NCBI GenBank assembly: GCA_009602725.1 | Contig: WELB01000104.1 | Location: 401,856-435,354 of the forward strand | DNA: 33,499 nt | Source of the DNA: Spirogloea muscicola | Lineage: Eukaryota; Streptophyta; Zygnematophyceae; Spirogloeales; Spirogloeaceae | Direction of reading: 5' to 3' | In this document: piece by piece, positions 9,901 through 19,948 of the stretch | Numbering within the stretch: position 1 is the first letter of the stretch | Layout of the letters: each line of letters begins with the position of its first letter | The notes under the pieces: model-generated | What the model was told of the DNA's origin: nothing | The model's database searches: none | What the model saw: the letters and a program-made list of their open reading frames with translations, nothing else | Position numbers and translations under genes: made by a program

Positions 9901-11909
9901 CACTACAGCATGCGCAGCTTGATAAGTGGAATGGTAAGTGTCAAAGCAACTGACGAGGCAATCTTCTGCAGTGTTATCTGCAGAACATAGCCATCTTGTT
10001 TCCCTCTCAATATGTTTCTCTGAAGTGCAAATTTCAGGGAGCTTTTGGCGCATAATGCCAGCAGCTTCATGCTGGCTTTACATAAATGCTGTAGAATGCT
10101 GTAGAAAGCTGGAGACTGCTGCAGATATGTGGAATCAAAGCTAATCTGTCCCCCACACAATGGGCAGTGGAATTGGAGGAGTGCAGCTGGTGAGTATTTC
10201 AGTACCTGAAGATACCCAGTAAAAACTCCAGAAGGCCAACAATGAGTGCCAACTGCAAAGCAAGTTCCACATATTCCATTTGAGCTTCTTCGGTAGGAGT
10301 TACCACAGGATCCACTATTTTCAGTAAGCCATTTGATACTAGAAGTGAGACAAGGGCCACTGGGCCAACTGCCAACTGACGAGAAGTTCCAAATATGACA
10401 TAGGCAAACACTGGGACAAATCCTGCATCTGTCATTTATCACAGTAGAGACAAGCCCAGAAGCTGTCAGTCATATGAAGGACAGGACAGTGGGCCGTCAA
10501 TCATGATTGAAGGCGTCGTCAAGACAAGACCACGTCATGACCGTCCTCCAAGAAAGACCACTGAGGCATTTCCATACAGCTACATTGAAGATTGGAAAGG
10601 TGACACAGATTTCCATACAGCTACAAAGAATGGAAAGGTGACACAAACTGCAATCAGGCCTTAGTCATTGAGTCAGGGCCAATTGATACTGGCCCTTGCA
10701 GAGGGCACGCCTGCTGAAGGAGTCAAAACTTACAAAGTCCATAGATTGAATGCAGATTGGCAAGTCTAGCATAGGACATTGACTGCACACAGTTGATCGT
10801 AAGAGAAGGCTGATCACTTTCAACTGTCTTTTCCAGTTGAATATGCTAGCATGGTCAGCAGCCACATGCCTCTGCTTCTACAGAAGCCAATGGTGCACAC
10901 CAGACTGCAGACCTGAACTACTGCTCAGATGCGCTTAGTAGCAAACACAGAGTGAAGCCCTAAGGCAGGTGTAGAAACTGCAAAATCTCTAAGTATCTCA
11001 TGGCGAGGGTCAGAAGCTGGACATTAATTTACCTGCGGCACAAGCATTATGCCAACAGTTATTCCAGCAAGTATGTCGGCCTTCATGTCGTCTCTGACAT
11101 TGTACTCAGATATCCATACAAGGCAGGGGAACAGCTGACTGAGAATATTGAACAGGGCCGACTGCCACGTATCTCCATACTGAGTGAAATACCTGCGAAT
11201 GCATGCCACTTCTTAACGACCTGCTTGGCCAGTCCTTGAGGATATGCATGACTGCACATTCTGTAGCACGCTGCCGCTGCTACTGTTGGAGCTCTTCACA
11301 CGAGCGTGCTCATCCAGTGCGACAGGCTGGATGACATAAAGCAGAACCTGATAGATGAGGTCCGCCACAAGCCGCTGCCTCCAGACTGTGAGTGTCTCAG
11401 AGGCAGCACGCGGACGTTCCTGCACACAAGACACCTCTGGGCTCGGCAAAAAAAAGTGCACTTTCCTACAAGATGTACAACCTCCTCTCCTAACAGATTT
11501 TGTTGCAGATTGACATTGTCTGTGCCAGGTGACTATTCAAGATACAATGCATATTGCTTGACCGGTGCCATACACTTTGAGCAAAGAGCGGGCACATCCT
11601 GCTGCACATACTTGCAGCGGCACTGATGCTTGGAGAGGTGGTGCCTGGTGCTTGGTGCTTAGAGACGGGTACTCACTTGGACCATTGGCTTCTCGCCGGA
11701 CTGGTACTTAGGAGGGCCTCAGAGGCAAGCTCATGTTCAGCATCAACTTCCTCCATCTGAGAGCCCCAGTGCATCACTCGAAGCTCTATACTCTCCAGTT
11801 CAGGACCTGGGCCGAGGAAGTGTGTGCACTCTGAATCAAGTGGCAGGAGAATGTGAAGTTGGCCCAGCGACCAGCTGACTCCCGCTGTGACATGCTCGAG
11901 CATCCTCAT
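6960..11909 (-). CDS. SULTR4: SULTR4-type sulfate transporter (SulP family with STAS domain; 13 exons, about 679 aa)
   Basis: A SulP/SLC26 proton-coupled anion carrier. The closest recognisable relatives are plant SULTR4 proteins, which export sulfate from the vacuole. Exons in transcript order: 11909-11677, 11192-11033, 10782-10734, 10428-10206, 9867-9633, 9454-9239, 8957-8831, 8662-8535, 8415-8205, 7990-7852, 7635-7565, 7393-7317, 7130-6960; phases all agree (2040 nt). Seen in order: [16 protein letters not shown], the sulfate-transporter signature ([20 protein letters not shown]), [87 protein letters not shown], then STAS (about 530-648) with VVIEMSPVTYIDST and RVHDAVQVC. Intron 8 has a GC donor. 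Uncertain: the N-terminus (Met at 11909 or 11756), a possible extra exon in 11213-11461, and the C-terminal tail, read here without a further splice. Confidence 0.92.
10568..10645. repeat. Tandem duplication of about 40 bp in SULTR4 intron 3
   Basis: Two adjacent copies of a unit that starts ATTTCCATACAGCTACA and ends GGAAAGGTGACACA lie between SULTR4 exons 3 and 4 (intron 10429-10733). The copies differ by a few bases and a small indel. No function is evident. Confidence 0.75.
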
Positions 11910-12255
11910 GGCCTAGCCTTTGCGCCTCCCTGCGAACTTCCATCCTTGCAAAGAAGGTCATGGCTGGACCCTGCGCTCCACACTAGTCACGCAGATGCCG
12001 GCAGCTATTTAGGCTGACTGTGCACTCGCAGACATGGAGGAAGTCCACAGCGGCCCGGCGGCCGCTTGTCCAGCCGACGCACATAGCGCGCCGACAAGAA
12101 GCCGCACGAGAGGGAAAGGCCGCTAGACGCGGTGAGGAGCTTGACGGTGGCGTACGTCCGTCGCACAGCCCCTTGCGATCATTTGGAACCAGTCTTAGGA
12201 ACCGAGAACCCGCCTTCTCGGCATCGATCAGCAATTGGTACAGAGGGAAAGCTTG

Positions 12256-13820
12256 TTTGAATAGGGGCGATGGCTGTGAAAGAAGTTGTGCACGCTATAG
12301 AGAAGAGGGGCTGGCTAAGCCAGCCTAAAAAGAATGGACAATGTCCAAAGCCAAAGGAGGTGCTGGAAAAGGATTACACTATCAAACACGACAACGCACT
12401 AGGGAAGCTCAGTACCCGCAAGTGAGCAACATCAGGTCGGAGTAGCTCGTTGCCTGTGAAAGGCCAGAAAGGACACGGTCCGAGAGGGCCAGCGCAAAGT
12501 CACGAGTCTACGCAAGTAGCACCTCAGGTAATCGAGAGCCCACTCACTGACGTCTTGGAGACTAGTGTCCTGCTTTTGCGCCATCCGGCCCTAGAGACCT
12601 TGTCCATTCCTTTGGGCTGGCCTGTCACAGCCACTTCTCGCACAGCCAACGCGTCAATTTGGAAGAGCTGTTTTGCTAGGACAGATGTTAAGAGAGCGCT
12701 CTTCCGAAGCGGACAGTGACTGAAGAAGCAGCTCTTCCGAAGGGGCCGAGGGCGAGGTATTGAAAAGCCAGCTACAAAAGGATAAGCAGCTCTTCCAGCA
12801 TTTCCAGAGCGCTCTTCCGAAGATGACAGTGGCTGAAACAGCAGCTCTAGTTCAAGGGGGCGAGGGCTGTGAGAAGCCAGATAATCGAAACAAGATCAGA
12901 AGCAGCTTTTGCCAGCTATCCTTGGCTCTTGCCGTGCACTTGCGGACAGGCCGCACCTTGGCTGCTGCTTCTGGCTTCCACAGGGCGACGCTTTTCGGCC
13001 CTCTAGTCATTCGGATCTACACTTGCTGACTTGAAGTTATTGAGAGTCCAATCCAGAATCGCAGAGGTCGCGGGATTGATTTAATTTTGTTATGTTCACG
13101 CCTTCTGGCCTTGGAGCCACTATCGCCTTCCACTGGAAGAGCTTATCTTTCTTCATTTCAGACCCTACTCAGTGCTTTGAGGCTGGCCTCTCACAGTCAC
13201 TGACTCACATTGGAAGAGCTCCTCTCCTTTTCCTTCCAAAAGAAAGCGCGGCCTTCCAAAAGGGGTGAGGGCTGGGACAAGCCAGCCCACAAAAGAAGTT
13301 TTTTTTGTGTGCAATAAGATTCAAAGCAAGAGCTGTTCTGTTGTAAGGCAATGACAGTGAGAGACCATCCCAAGGGAATGAACAAGAAGGAAGACTCTTC
13401 CAGTAGAGGGCGATGGCTGTACTTGGCCAGCCCACAGATAGGAATGATCTACGTGCGAACGGGCCAGAAAAGCGTTGTAGCACACATTGACGCAAGCGGT
13501 CTGAAAGGTCCGGAAAAGTTGGTCGGCAAGCCCAAGAAGGTGGCAACAGCAGTAGCAAACGGGGCCTTCAGGGTACGAGCGTCATTCGAGATCCCACTGA
13601 AGCTGGAGTGTCACCAAACGCCAACACTTACATTGACGAGCAACTCTCGTCCATTCTTTTATGCTGGCCCTTTGGCAGCTAATGTAACTTGCTGTACTCG
13701 TCCTGTTGTTTGGGAGCTGGCTTACTTGCCCCTGACAGACTGCCTGAACTGACCGCACAGTCTCTCCTGAAGAAACTCTTTCAGTGTATGGCGATGACTG
13801 TGCAACACAGCGACTGGCGC
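12256..13820. repeat. Cluster of hairpin-repeat copies in both orientations
   Basis: The core reads GCGATGGCTGTGAGAGGCC then AGCCCAAAAGAATG in the forward sense; GGCTG pairs with CAGCC around a loop of about 7 nt. Recognisable copies lie near 12256-12350 (+), 12585-12680 (-), 12795-12905 (+), 13110-13190 (-), 13225-13310 (+), 13342-13445 (+) and 13775-13820 (+). Many are flanked by AGCTCTTCC. Further copies lie at 25.0-25.4, 26.87-27.06, 32.72 and 33.2 kb, none inside the gene introns I inspected. Confidence 0.65.
12697..12822 (+). repeat. Local array of GCTCTTCC(GAAG) motifs
   Basis: The motif recurs at about 12697 (GCGCTCTTCCGAAG), 12729 (CAGCTCTTCCGAAG), 12786 (CAGCTCTTCC) and 12809 (GCGCTCTTCCGAAG), separated by fragments of the hairpin repeat. 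The spacing is irregular, so it looks like nested repeat fragments rather than a simple tandem array. Confidence 0.6.
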
Positions 13821-14536
13821 TGTTAAGGAGGTGCTATTGTATTCACCTTCAATGAAAACAATGACCGAAAACAATGACAACGTCCGAAGGGGCCGGAAAG
13901 CGCAAAACCATTTGGGAGGCTCCTTGAGCAGCCGCTGTATTTTAGGAGCGGTAGGTACGAGTTCGCGTCGTCACGCGGCTCGCTGGCAGCTCGTGGGATT
14001 GTGATGAGAATGAGGGGCGCAGTCTCTCCCCGCCTAGCTTGGACCCCTCGATGTTGTTGAACCCTCATTGAACGGTACGCTCTTCGCCTTCGCCTTGCAA
14101 CCGGTTCAAACGAGTCACCGGCAATGTGTGCCCTTCTGACGAGCGTTCCGAGGAGCTTTAGTGCCCGCATGCCTGCAGCACACCCGCACCTCCAGCAGAC
14201 GCTGCCAGGGCCATGACTTGCCGCAGAGGCGACGGCGGCGGCGGTGAAGGTGCGCCGCGGCGATCCCGTCTCTGGCGCCCTGGCGGGCCATCGCCAGCGT
14301 CCCATTCGAGCAGGGCTGGGCCGCTAGCTGGGCAGAGGCCGGCGAAGAGTACCAAAGAGGGCTGCCGGCAGTCTGCTGTGAAGCATAGCGTGCTGCAAAG
14401 CCTTTCGCGGAGTCTAGCCGTTCCTGAGCCGGTGCTTTAGCGCTGGACATGATGTCCTTCTGCTTCCGTGTCTAGGCGGAGCCCTGTGCGGGGCCCTTGG
14501 CGGAGCCCTAGGTTGGCTGAAGGTTGGCTGAAACTT

Positions 14537-14544
14537 TGACGTCA
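14537..14544. promoter_or_regulatory. TGACGTCA palindrome (candidate bZIP/CRE site) upstream of LPA1-like gene
   Basis: A perfect TGACGTCA lies 121 bp upstream of the ATG at 14665. This is the full consensus of a bZIP/CRE binding site. A small direct duplication (GGTTGGCTGAA twice, about 14511-14532) is immediately upstream. Regulatory use is inferred. Confidence 0.35.
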
Positions 14545-14664
14545 CCTTCTAGAAGTACTTGGAATTCCACCAACTGAAGGTCCTGCTACTAGCTCTTCAA
14601 GCCGTGTGCATACAGCCACGTCTCGCCGTAAGAGAAGGGCCTTGTTCACTGGTGCATGTAGCGT

Positions 14665-17600
14665 ATGGGAGACCAGCCCAGGTTACTCACCATTTCGGTT
14701 GTGAAAGATGACAACACTGCCAGCAATGCCTCTAGTGCACCTCCTTTTTGGTATACTCGATCCATCTTGGCAAGCACCCTCCAAATCATGGGATGTAAAG
14801 CACGCCTTGCATTCAAGGTGAGCAGTTGCAGGTTTGCAACTCCAGAGAACTAAAGTATGAGGACACAGGATGAGGACACTGCTGTGCTGCACAGTACGCA
14901 CTTGCTAACATTTTCAATTCCAGCCAGTGCGCCTTGCCATTTTCTGCTTGATTAATTTCTTGTTGGTCCATATTTGAATGTTGCTATGATGTATGGTACT
15001 ATGCGTTTGCAGATCAGCGAGAGAGCCTTTGCGATCATGAGGCAAGAAGAGCTCCATCAGAATGCAAAGCATCTAGCAACGCCGCCAGCAATATATCACG
15101 GAACAGGAAAACAAGCTTCTATTGTAACAATCAAACGCATGGTGTTCCAGGCTGCTGTTTGCCAAGCTTTGGCAGAGTATCGCTATCTGGGACAGACTCA
15201 AGGCTCAGACCTCATGACTGCTTGCAGGTTCATGGCCGTAGACCATCCTCCTCTTTAAAGCTCCTGTTTAAAATGCTTATCAGCTATTTGTGGTATTGAG
15301 CTCTTCTGGTGTCATGCATGATAGTAGACTTTCGTCCTTATGAATGCTCCTGAAGAACACAATTTGATTGCACGTGTTGGTCCTGCTTGCAGGTTGAAGG
15401 AGCGCAAGAGTTCAGTCACTGTCCTCCTTAGTGGAACCAGTGGGTGTGGCAAATCTACACTCGCCTCTCTGCTTGCCTCTCGTCTGGGCATAACAACCGT
15501 AGTATCAACAGACTCAATACGACATATGATGAGGAGCTTCATGGATCAGAAGTCTAATCCGCTGCTTTGGTCCTCCACCTACCATGCTGGCGAACATCTT
15601 GATCGTTCAGCAATAGCTCTGGCAAAGTCGAAAAGAAAAGCATCTGCCACCTTTGGAGCCTCTACTAATCGTGAAGTCATAGGGGCCTGGGAGGTGCCTT
15701 ACAGTTCTTATCAAGCGGCTCAATGGAGTGCATCTACTTCAGCAGCGCCGTGTGGTATGAAATCTTTGGCAGCTCGTGCTGGGAGCAAGCCTTATGATCT
15801 TGAAGAGAAGGCACCTGCCAAAGCTATCAATGATCCTGCAGGCGTGTCAATGAAGGAGCTTGTGGTACAGGGCTACAAAGCACAAAGTGAAATGGTCATG
15901 GATAATCTTGACAGACTAATAGGTATCTGGGAGAGACGCAATGAATCTGCCATTGTGGAAGGCGTGCATCTCAGCCTTAACTTCGTGGTGAGCCACTACA
16001 TTTTTGCAGCAAGACGGGCTATTTCTTGTATTTAGCTATACTTGTTCGATGTTCTTCTATAGAGCTAGACTACTCTCTGACATGTTTGAGGACACTGCTG
16101 TGTATTTGCAGATGAGCTTGATGAAAAGGCACCCAACAATTGTTCCATTTTTAATCTACATCAGCAATGAAGCTAAACATCTGGAGCGCTTTGCTGTGAG
16201 GGCCAAATACATGACACTGGACCCGGCTAAGAACAAGTATGCCAAATATATAAAGAATATCAGGACTATCCAAGACTATATGTGCAAGCGTGCGGAGAAG
16301 CATCTTGTACCCAAGGTACTGGAGTGATGTTCTGTCATCTGCTGCCAACAGATGCAGTCCATCCATGTGCTCAATCACATCCAAATCTAAGATTGCAACA
16401 TGAACCTTCTGTTGCTAGAGAATACTGACTCGGCGACTATGATGGAATCAGGTGAACAACACCAATGTGGATAAGAGCGTCGCCGCAATTCATGCGACAG
16501 TCTTTGCTTGCCAGGGACGTCGCGAGTCAGGGGTAACCTTGTATGATATGACTACCAACACAGTGAAGGTTGTCCATGAAGAGTACATGAGCCAGTATGC
16601 TGTATCAGCCTTAAGTTCCAAGGGCATGTTCCAGCTTATTCAACGAAAAGGGTCATCACGTGACCTCATGGCGCTTGTCACATTTGATGGCTCAAAGGCT
16701 AGAGCTTGGCCTGTGCTGAACAAGCTTGCAAGTACTACATCCCAGAGACAGCAGCAGCCTTCATCCAGTCTTCAAATCGTCGCTTCGCCTGTCAGCCATG
16801 ATAGCAGCTATCTCTCTCAATCTCAAGTGACAAGGGACCATCTTCAGGCTCAAGCTGCTGTAGCTCATAACAGGGAAACTCACATGCGCGCAGCAGAGAA
16901 TGCCAACCTCAGCTGTGAGAACGCTCCAGAAGTTTGCCAGACGCTAGATCAAGATAGGGACCAAGTTGGTATACAGGAGGCCAAATCAGACAGCAACAGC
17001 CACGGTCGAAATTTTGCTTCTATGGTGGGACCAGGACTCTGGCATCGTGAATTTCACAGTTGTCCCGTGCCGATTACCACCACGCAAACAGGTCACTTGG
17101 GGACGGCCCAACCTACCTTGGATGATGGAAGTGCCATGAATGTGAGATTCGGAAGTTACGGCTTGCATTCATGGGCCAGTGGTCTGACAAATAGCTGTAG
17201 GAGCAGTAGTGGAGAAGGTTGTCAGCTCGCTGTTGAAGATGAGGAGCTTCTTGACTTACGACTTGGATACCCTGGCCTCACAGCCAGTGATGGCCAATCT
17301 TCCAAATTGGTAAGTGGGCTTATAATCGCGTGATTCCTATGACATGCTCAATAAGTCCTGCATATAGACCTGCTCTTAAGAGAGTGTAAGGTCACACTCA
17401 ATACAGGCTAGCTGATTTGTGAAAGTTATTGTTCTTTGGGTTGGCTAGCAGTAAATACATGCTGCTACACTCTCACTGGCTAGTAGTCCCTGAAATGAGC
17501 AACTCATGTCATGAAGGACTCAAGCACGTCAACTCTGTCCTTGAAGCAGCATACGGACAAGGTACGTGCACCAGAGCATAGCGAGGACGACTTAGGAGGC

Positions 17601-18156
17601 AGTGACGAGGAGGGTTCTGATAGTATTAGCAGCGATGAGACATCCAAAGCTGCAGCTCATACTTCGGTGGACAATGATGAGGTTGGTGTACACACTTCTG
17701 CAGATAGCAGAGTGGTCTCCTTGAGACTTGCTTGATCTGCATTGCAAGTAGTGCTGCACTTTCAGAGGTCAGGCCTTTAATTGGTTGGCCTCCAGCAGGT
17801 GCATCTGTCAGACATTGTATGTTTTGGCTGTACAGGAGGGATCAGTTGACGAAAACCCCAGCAGCCTCTCTGGTGACGAGTCACCTGGTCGTGATGGAGA
17901 GTGGTCTCCCACAAGTGAAATAAGAGCGGGTACAGCAAGTCCTGAGACTCCGTTGGCTTTAGCTGGGAGCGATGCTGCCTTACTGAACAAAGGAGAGAGT
18001 GGCAACATTGTTGGTCGCCAAGCGAAGCTCCACCAGCAGACACCCATGCACCACCAGCTGCAGCATCAGCTACCACTGGATCCACTTCAGAGGCCAAGAC
18101 TGGATGCAATGCCAGCTGATTTAAGGCTGAAAAGCACCTCTCACATGTACAGGTAA
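14665..18156 (+). CDS. LPA1/2-phosphoglycerate-kinase-like P-loop protein (7 exons, 825 aa)
   Basis: Homologue of the plant 'P-loop NTPase domain-containing protein LPA1' group, related to archaeal 2-phosphoglycerate kinase and linked in rice to phytic-acid (inositol hexakisphosphate) level. The plant proteins' exact reaction is not settled. Exons: 14665-14817, 15013-15227, 15393-15987, 16112-16315, 16452-17309, 17550-17681, 17836-18156; phases agree (2478 nt). N-terminal module (about 1-120: [24 protein letters not shown]); Walker [10 protein letters not shown] at 137-145, then [27 protein letters not shown]; an [21 protein letters not shown] block and [30 protein letters not shown]. The last 400 or so residues are low-complexity, rich in Ser, Gln and acidic residues, and not recognisable as a domain. 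A TGTAA lies 128 nt after the stop. Exon 6 is supported mainly by phase and composition. Confidence 0.88.
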
Positions 18157-18283
18157 AATTCCTGGACTAGTGTGCAGCGATTGTTGAGGGGTTTTCTTAG
18201 CTTGCCTGAGCAGGTCAATTGAGTTGCTGATTGCCCATGCAAGCATGGTTGTCTGCTTATGTAGCCTGTGAGAGTATACCTGC

Positions 18284-18288
18284 TGTAA
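18284..18288 (+). terminator. TGTAA, candidate poly(A) signal of LPA1-like gene
   Basis: TGTAA, the usual chlorophyte poly(A) signal, occurs 128 nt downstream of the stop codon at 18154-18156. It is a motif match only. Confidence 0.4.
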
Positions 18289-18847
18289 CTGTCCTCCATC
18301 GAAGGCAACAGATCAAGTATCATCATCAGCTGTTTGTTGACAGCCCAAGCAAGCAAAGTGGAGCACCTCGATAAGAGCACATCCTTGAAGGCTGAAGCTC
18401 AACAACATTACTATAGCTGGACAGAAGGTGGAGCATGCCTCGCCCAGGATGAAAGCCTGATACGCTGATTATGATGCGTATCAAAGACTTCGAATGAAAA
18501 GGGTTCGGCTCAAGCCCCCTGATATCGCTTTGCAGGTCCTGCATCCGCACTAGATCTAGTCCGGTCCCCACACCTTTGCTGGTGGCTGGCCGAATACTAG
18601 TATATGCACCACTTTTGTCATCGATTTAGGCCATGTTCGAGATTATATTAGCTGGTCCAGGCACAGCCCTCTATCAGTCATTTCATTCATTGATTCAATT
18701 TTAGTCACGAGAAAGTTCTGAGGCCACCGATGAGTACAAAGACCGTCCCGCAAGCGGCACATGACTGCTGGGGCAAAGAATGGCTAAGGTAATAGGGCCA
18801 AAGCACATATGGAGGGAAATTTGTACTCACGAGTGACACCTATCCAA

Positions 18848-18990
18848 TGCTGACTCAGCGACCCCTGCTAAGCAGTCGCAAGTCAGATATGCTAGGCTCC
18901 TGGAAGTGGGTCCCCTGGCCAGAGCCAGAGGCAGCAGCGAGGGCTCTGCCGGCACGCAGGTGCAGCGCGGGGGCCATCGGCCGCTGCAGC
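18848..18990 (-). repeat. Diverged copy of the repeat-A distal half
   Basis: On the minus strand the frame reads LQRPMAPALHLRAGRALAAA and ends SDLRLLSRGR-stop. The A copies read LQRAQAYALHQKAGRALAAG and end SDLYVLTRGY-stop. DNA similarity is moderate but collinear. A fragment with HLRTGRTLAAASG also occurs on the plus strand near 12935-12980. Confidence 0.55.
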
Positions 18991-19255
18991 GAGACGGCCA
19001 AACGCATCCGGTACACCTGCGCTAGCGACCCCGGCTGCAGGAAAGTCCACCGGCTCCCGAAGCGGCGGCCGACAGGCGTGGCGGGCGAGCTGGTTGGGAG
19101 ACCCACTTCATTGGGAGACCCACTTTCTTTCACAGCCGCCCCACTAGATCCTGGCCTGCCCCCGGCCGACGGGTGCGTCCAGGTGCAGGCGCGGAGAGAG
19201 GGGTGGAGAGAGGGGGCCACGGGCGTGGCAGGCGGGCCGCTTTCCGGGACGTCCG

Positions 19256-19492
19256 AGAAAATGCGTGTATATTAAGAGATGGGGAGGCCATGTGTGGCCA
19301 AGTACAAAGGCAAGCACATTGGACAAATGTACGTCACCTGCTGCTAAGCTGACCCGCTCAGTAACCACGAGTCAGCACATAGAGGTCGCTAGCTGACGCT
19401 CGAATACCGGACGGCAATTGACTAGCTCTTGTGCCAGCAGCTAAGGCTCGACCAGCTTTCTGATGCAGAGCATACGCCTGAGCTCGTTGCAG
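19256..19492 (+). repeat. Dispersed repeat A, copy A1
   Basis: This 237-bp stretch matches 24636-24872 (copy A3) almost perfectly; from 19261 to 19492 I count one mismatch (ATTAAG versus GTTAAG). A1 continues beyond 19492 with sequence also seen in A2, whereas A3 stops there. It lies upstream of the dioxygenase gene. Confidence 0.9.
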
Positions 19493-19693
19493 ACAGGTTG
19501 ACACTCGACGTCGCAGAAATGACAGATAGGCTGCCGGCATACATCCGAGAGGGTGGGCGCGCGAGCGTGCGAACGAGCGCACCCAGGAGCGATCCAGAAG
19601 GCGGAGCGAACGACGGGCGATGCCCCCCGCTGCCGCTTCCCGAACAGTGGTTACTGGCTCCCCTTGGCCTCCCTTACCGGAGGGCTTCCTCTT

Positions 19694-19755
19694 AACAATG
19701 TATTGGCTTGAATTGGCCTCCCTTTCAATTCATGCGCCCCGCGCGCCTTCTCTCT
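19694..19755 (+). repeat. 62-bp exact repeat B, copy 1
   Basis: Identical over 62 bases to 33383-33444. It begins AACAATGTATTGGCTTG and contains an inverted repeat TGAATTG...CAATTCA (7-bp arms) followed by a GC-rich tail. This copy is about 200 bp upstream of the dioxygenase ATG. Weaker relatives occur near 25567 and 32630. Confidence 0.85.
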
Positions 19756-19852
19756 CTCTCTTGGAAGAGCCGTTTCGTTCTTCCACATTAGAAGGCCCCA
19801 ACCCACCACCAAGCCTCCACCAGAGCTCCCCCCGCTACGCCCAGCTCGCTGC

Positions 19853-19854
19853 CG

Positions 19855-19894
<40 letters not shown>

Positions 19895-19907
19895 NGCGGC
19901 GGCTGCT
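19853..19907. repeat. GCC/GGC trinucleotide tract with an ambiguous base
   Basis: A run of GCC units up to 19894 meets n at 19895 and then GCGGCGGC, so the sequence is a palindrome around the n. It lies in the leader of the dioxygenase gene. The true length and even the polarity switch could be an assembly artefact. Confidence 0.7.
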
Positions 19908-19948
19908 CGCAGCGCGGGGCCCCTCGCGGCGGCGCCAGAGCCGCCAGG

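Larger units (their letters stand above)
11910..14664. other. Intergenic, repeat-rich region between SULTR4 and LPA1-like genes
   Basis: This stretch contains the upstream regions of the two divergent genes. Reading frames of up to 160 codons occur on both strands (for example 13351-13752 + and 13823-14305 -), but they overlap repeats and show no recognisable domain, so I do not call them genes. From 12.25 to 13.8 kb it is filled with copies of the hairpin repeat and a local array of GCTCTTCC motifs. The segment 14150-14350 is GC-rich and may be a promoter or untranslated 5' exon of the LPA1-like gene. Confidence 0.6.
18157..19948. other. Intergenic region with repeats upstream of the dioxygenase gene
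   Basis: Holds the 3' end of the LPA1-like gene (candidate TGTAA at 18284-18288), a GC-rich block (18.85-19.25 kb) that is a diverged repeat copy, repeat copy A1 (19256-19492), the 62-bp repeat B copy 1 (19694-19755) and the GCC-rich leader of the dioxygenase. Long frames on both strands here follow the repeats and are not called as genes. Confidence 0.6.

Noticed and set aside
11213-11461. Separate membrane protein gene ([13 protein letters not shown] frame)
   Set aside because: It lies between phase-matched exons of SULTR4; at most it is an alternative exon.
12697-12822. CRISPR-like array
   Set aside because: Repeats are short, unevenly spaced and part of nested dispersed elements; the DNA is eukaryotic.
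13351-13752. 133-codon open frame on the plus strand
   Set aside because: It starts inside hairpin-repeat copies, has no recognisable domain and its composition follows the repeats.
13823-14305. 160-codon open frame on the minus strand
   Set aside because: Arg/Ser/Pro-rich translation of GC-rich, probably promoter DNA; no domain and no supporting splice structure.
19430-19445. GTGCCAGCAG in repeat A, resembling the SSU rRNA 515 region
   Set aside because: Only about 11 bases match and the flanks do not follow rRNA, unlike the fragment at 4748-4767.
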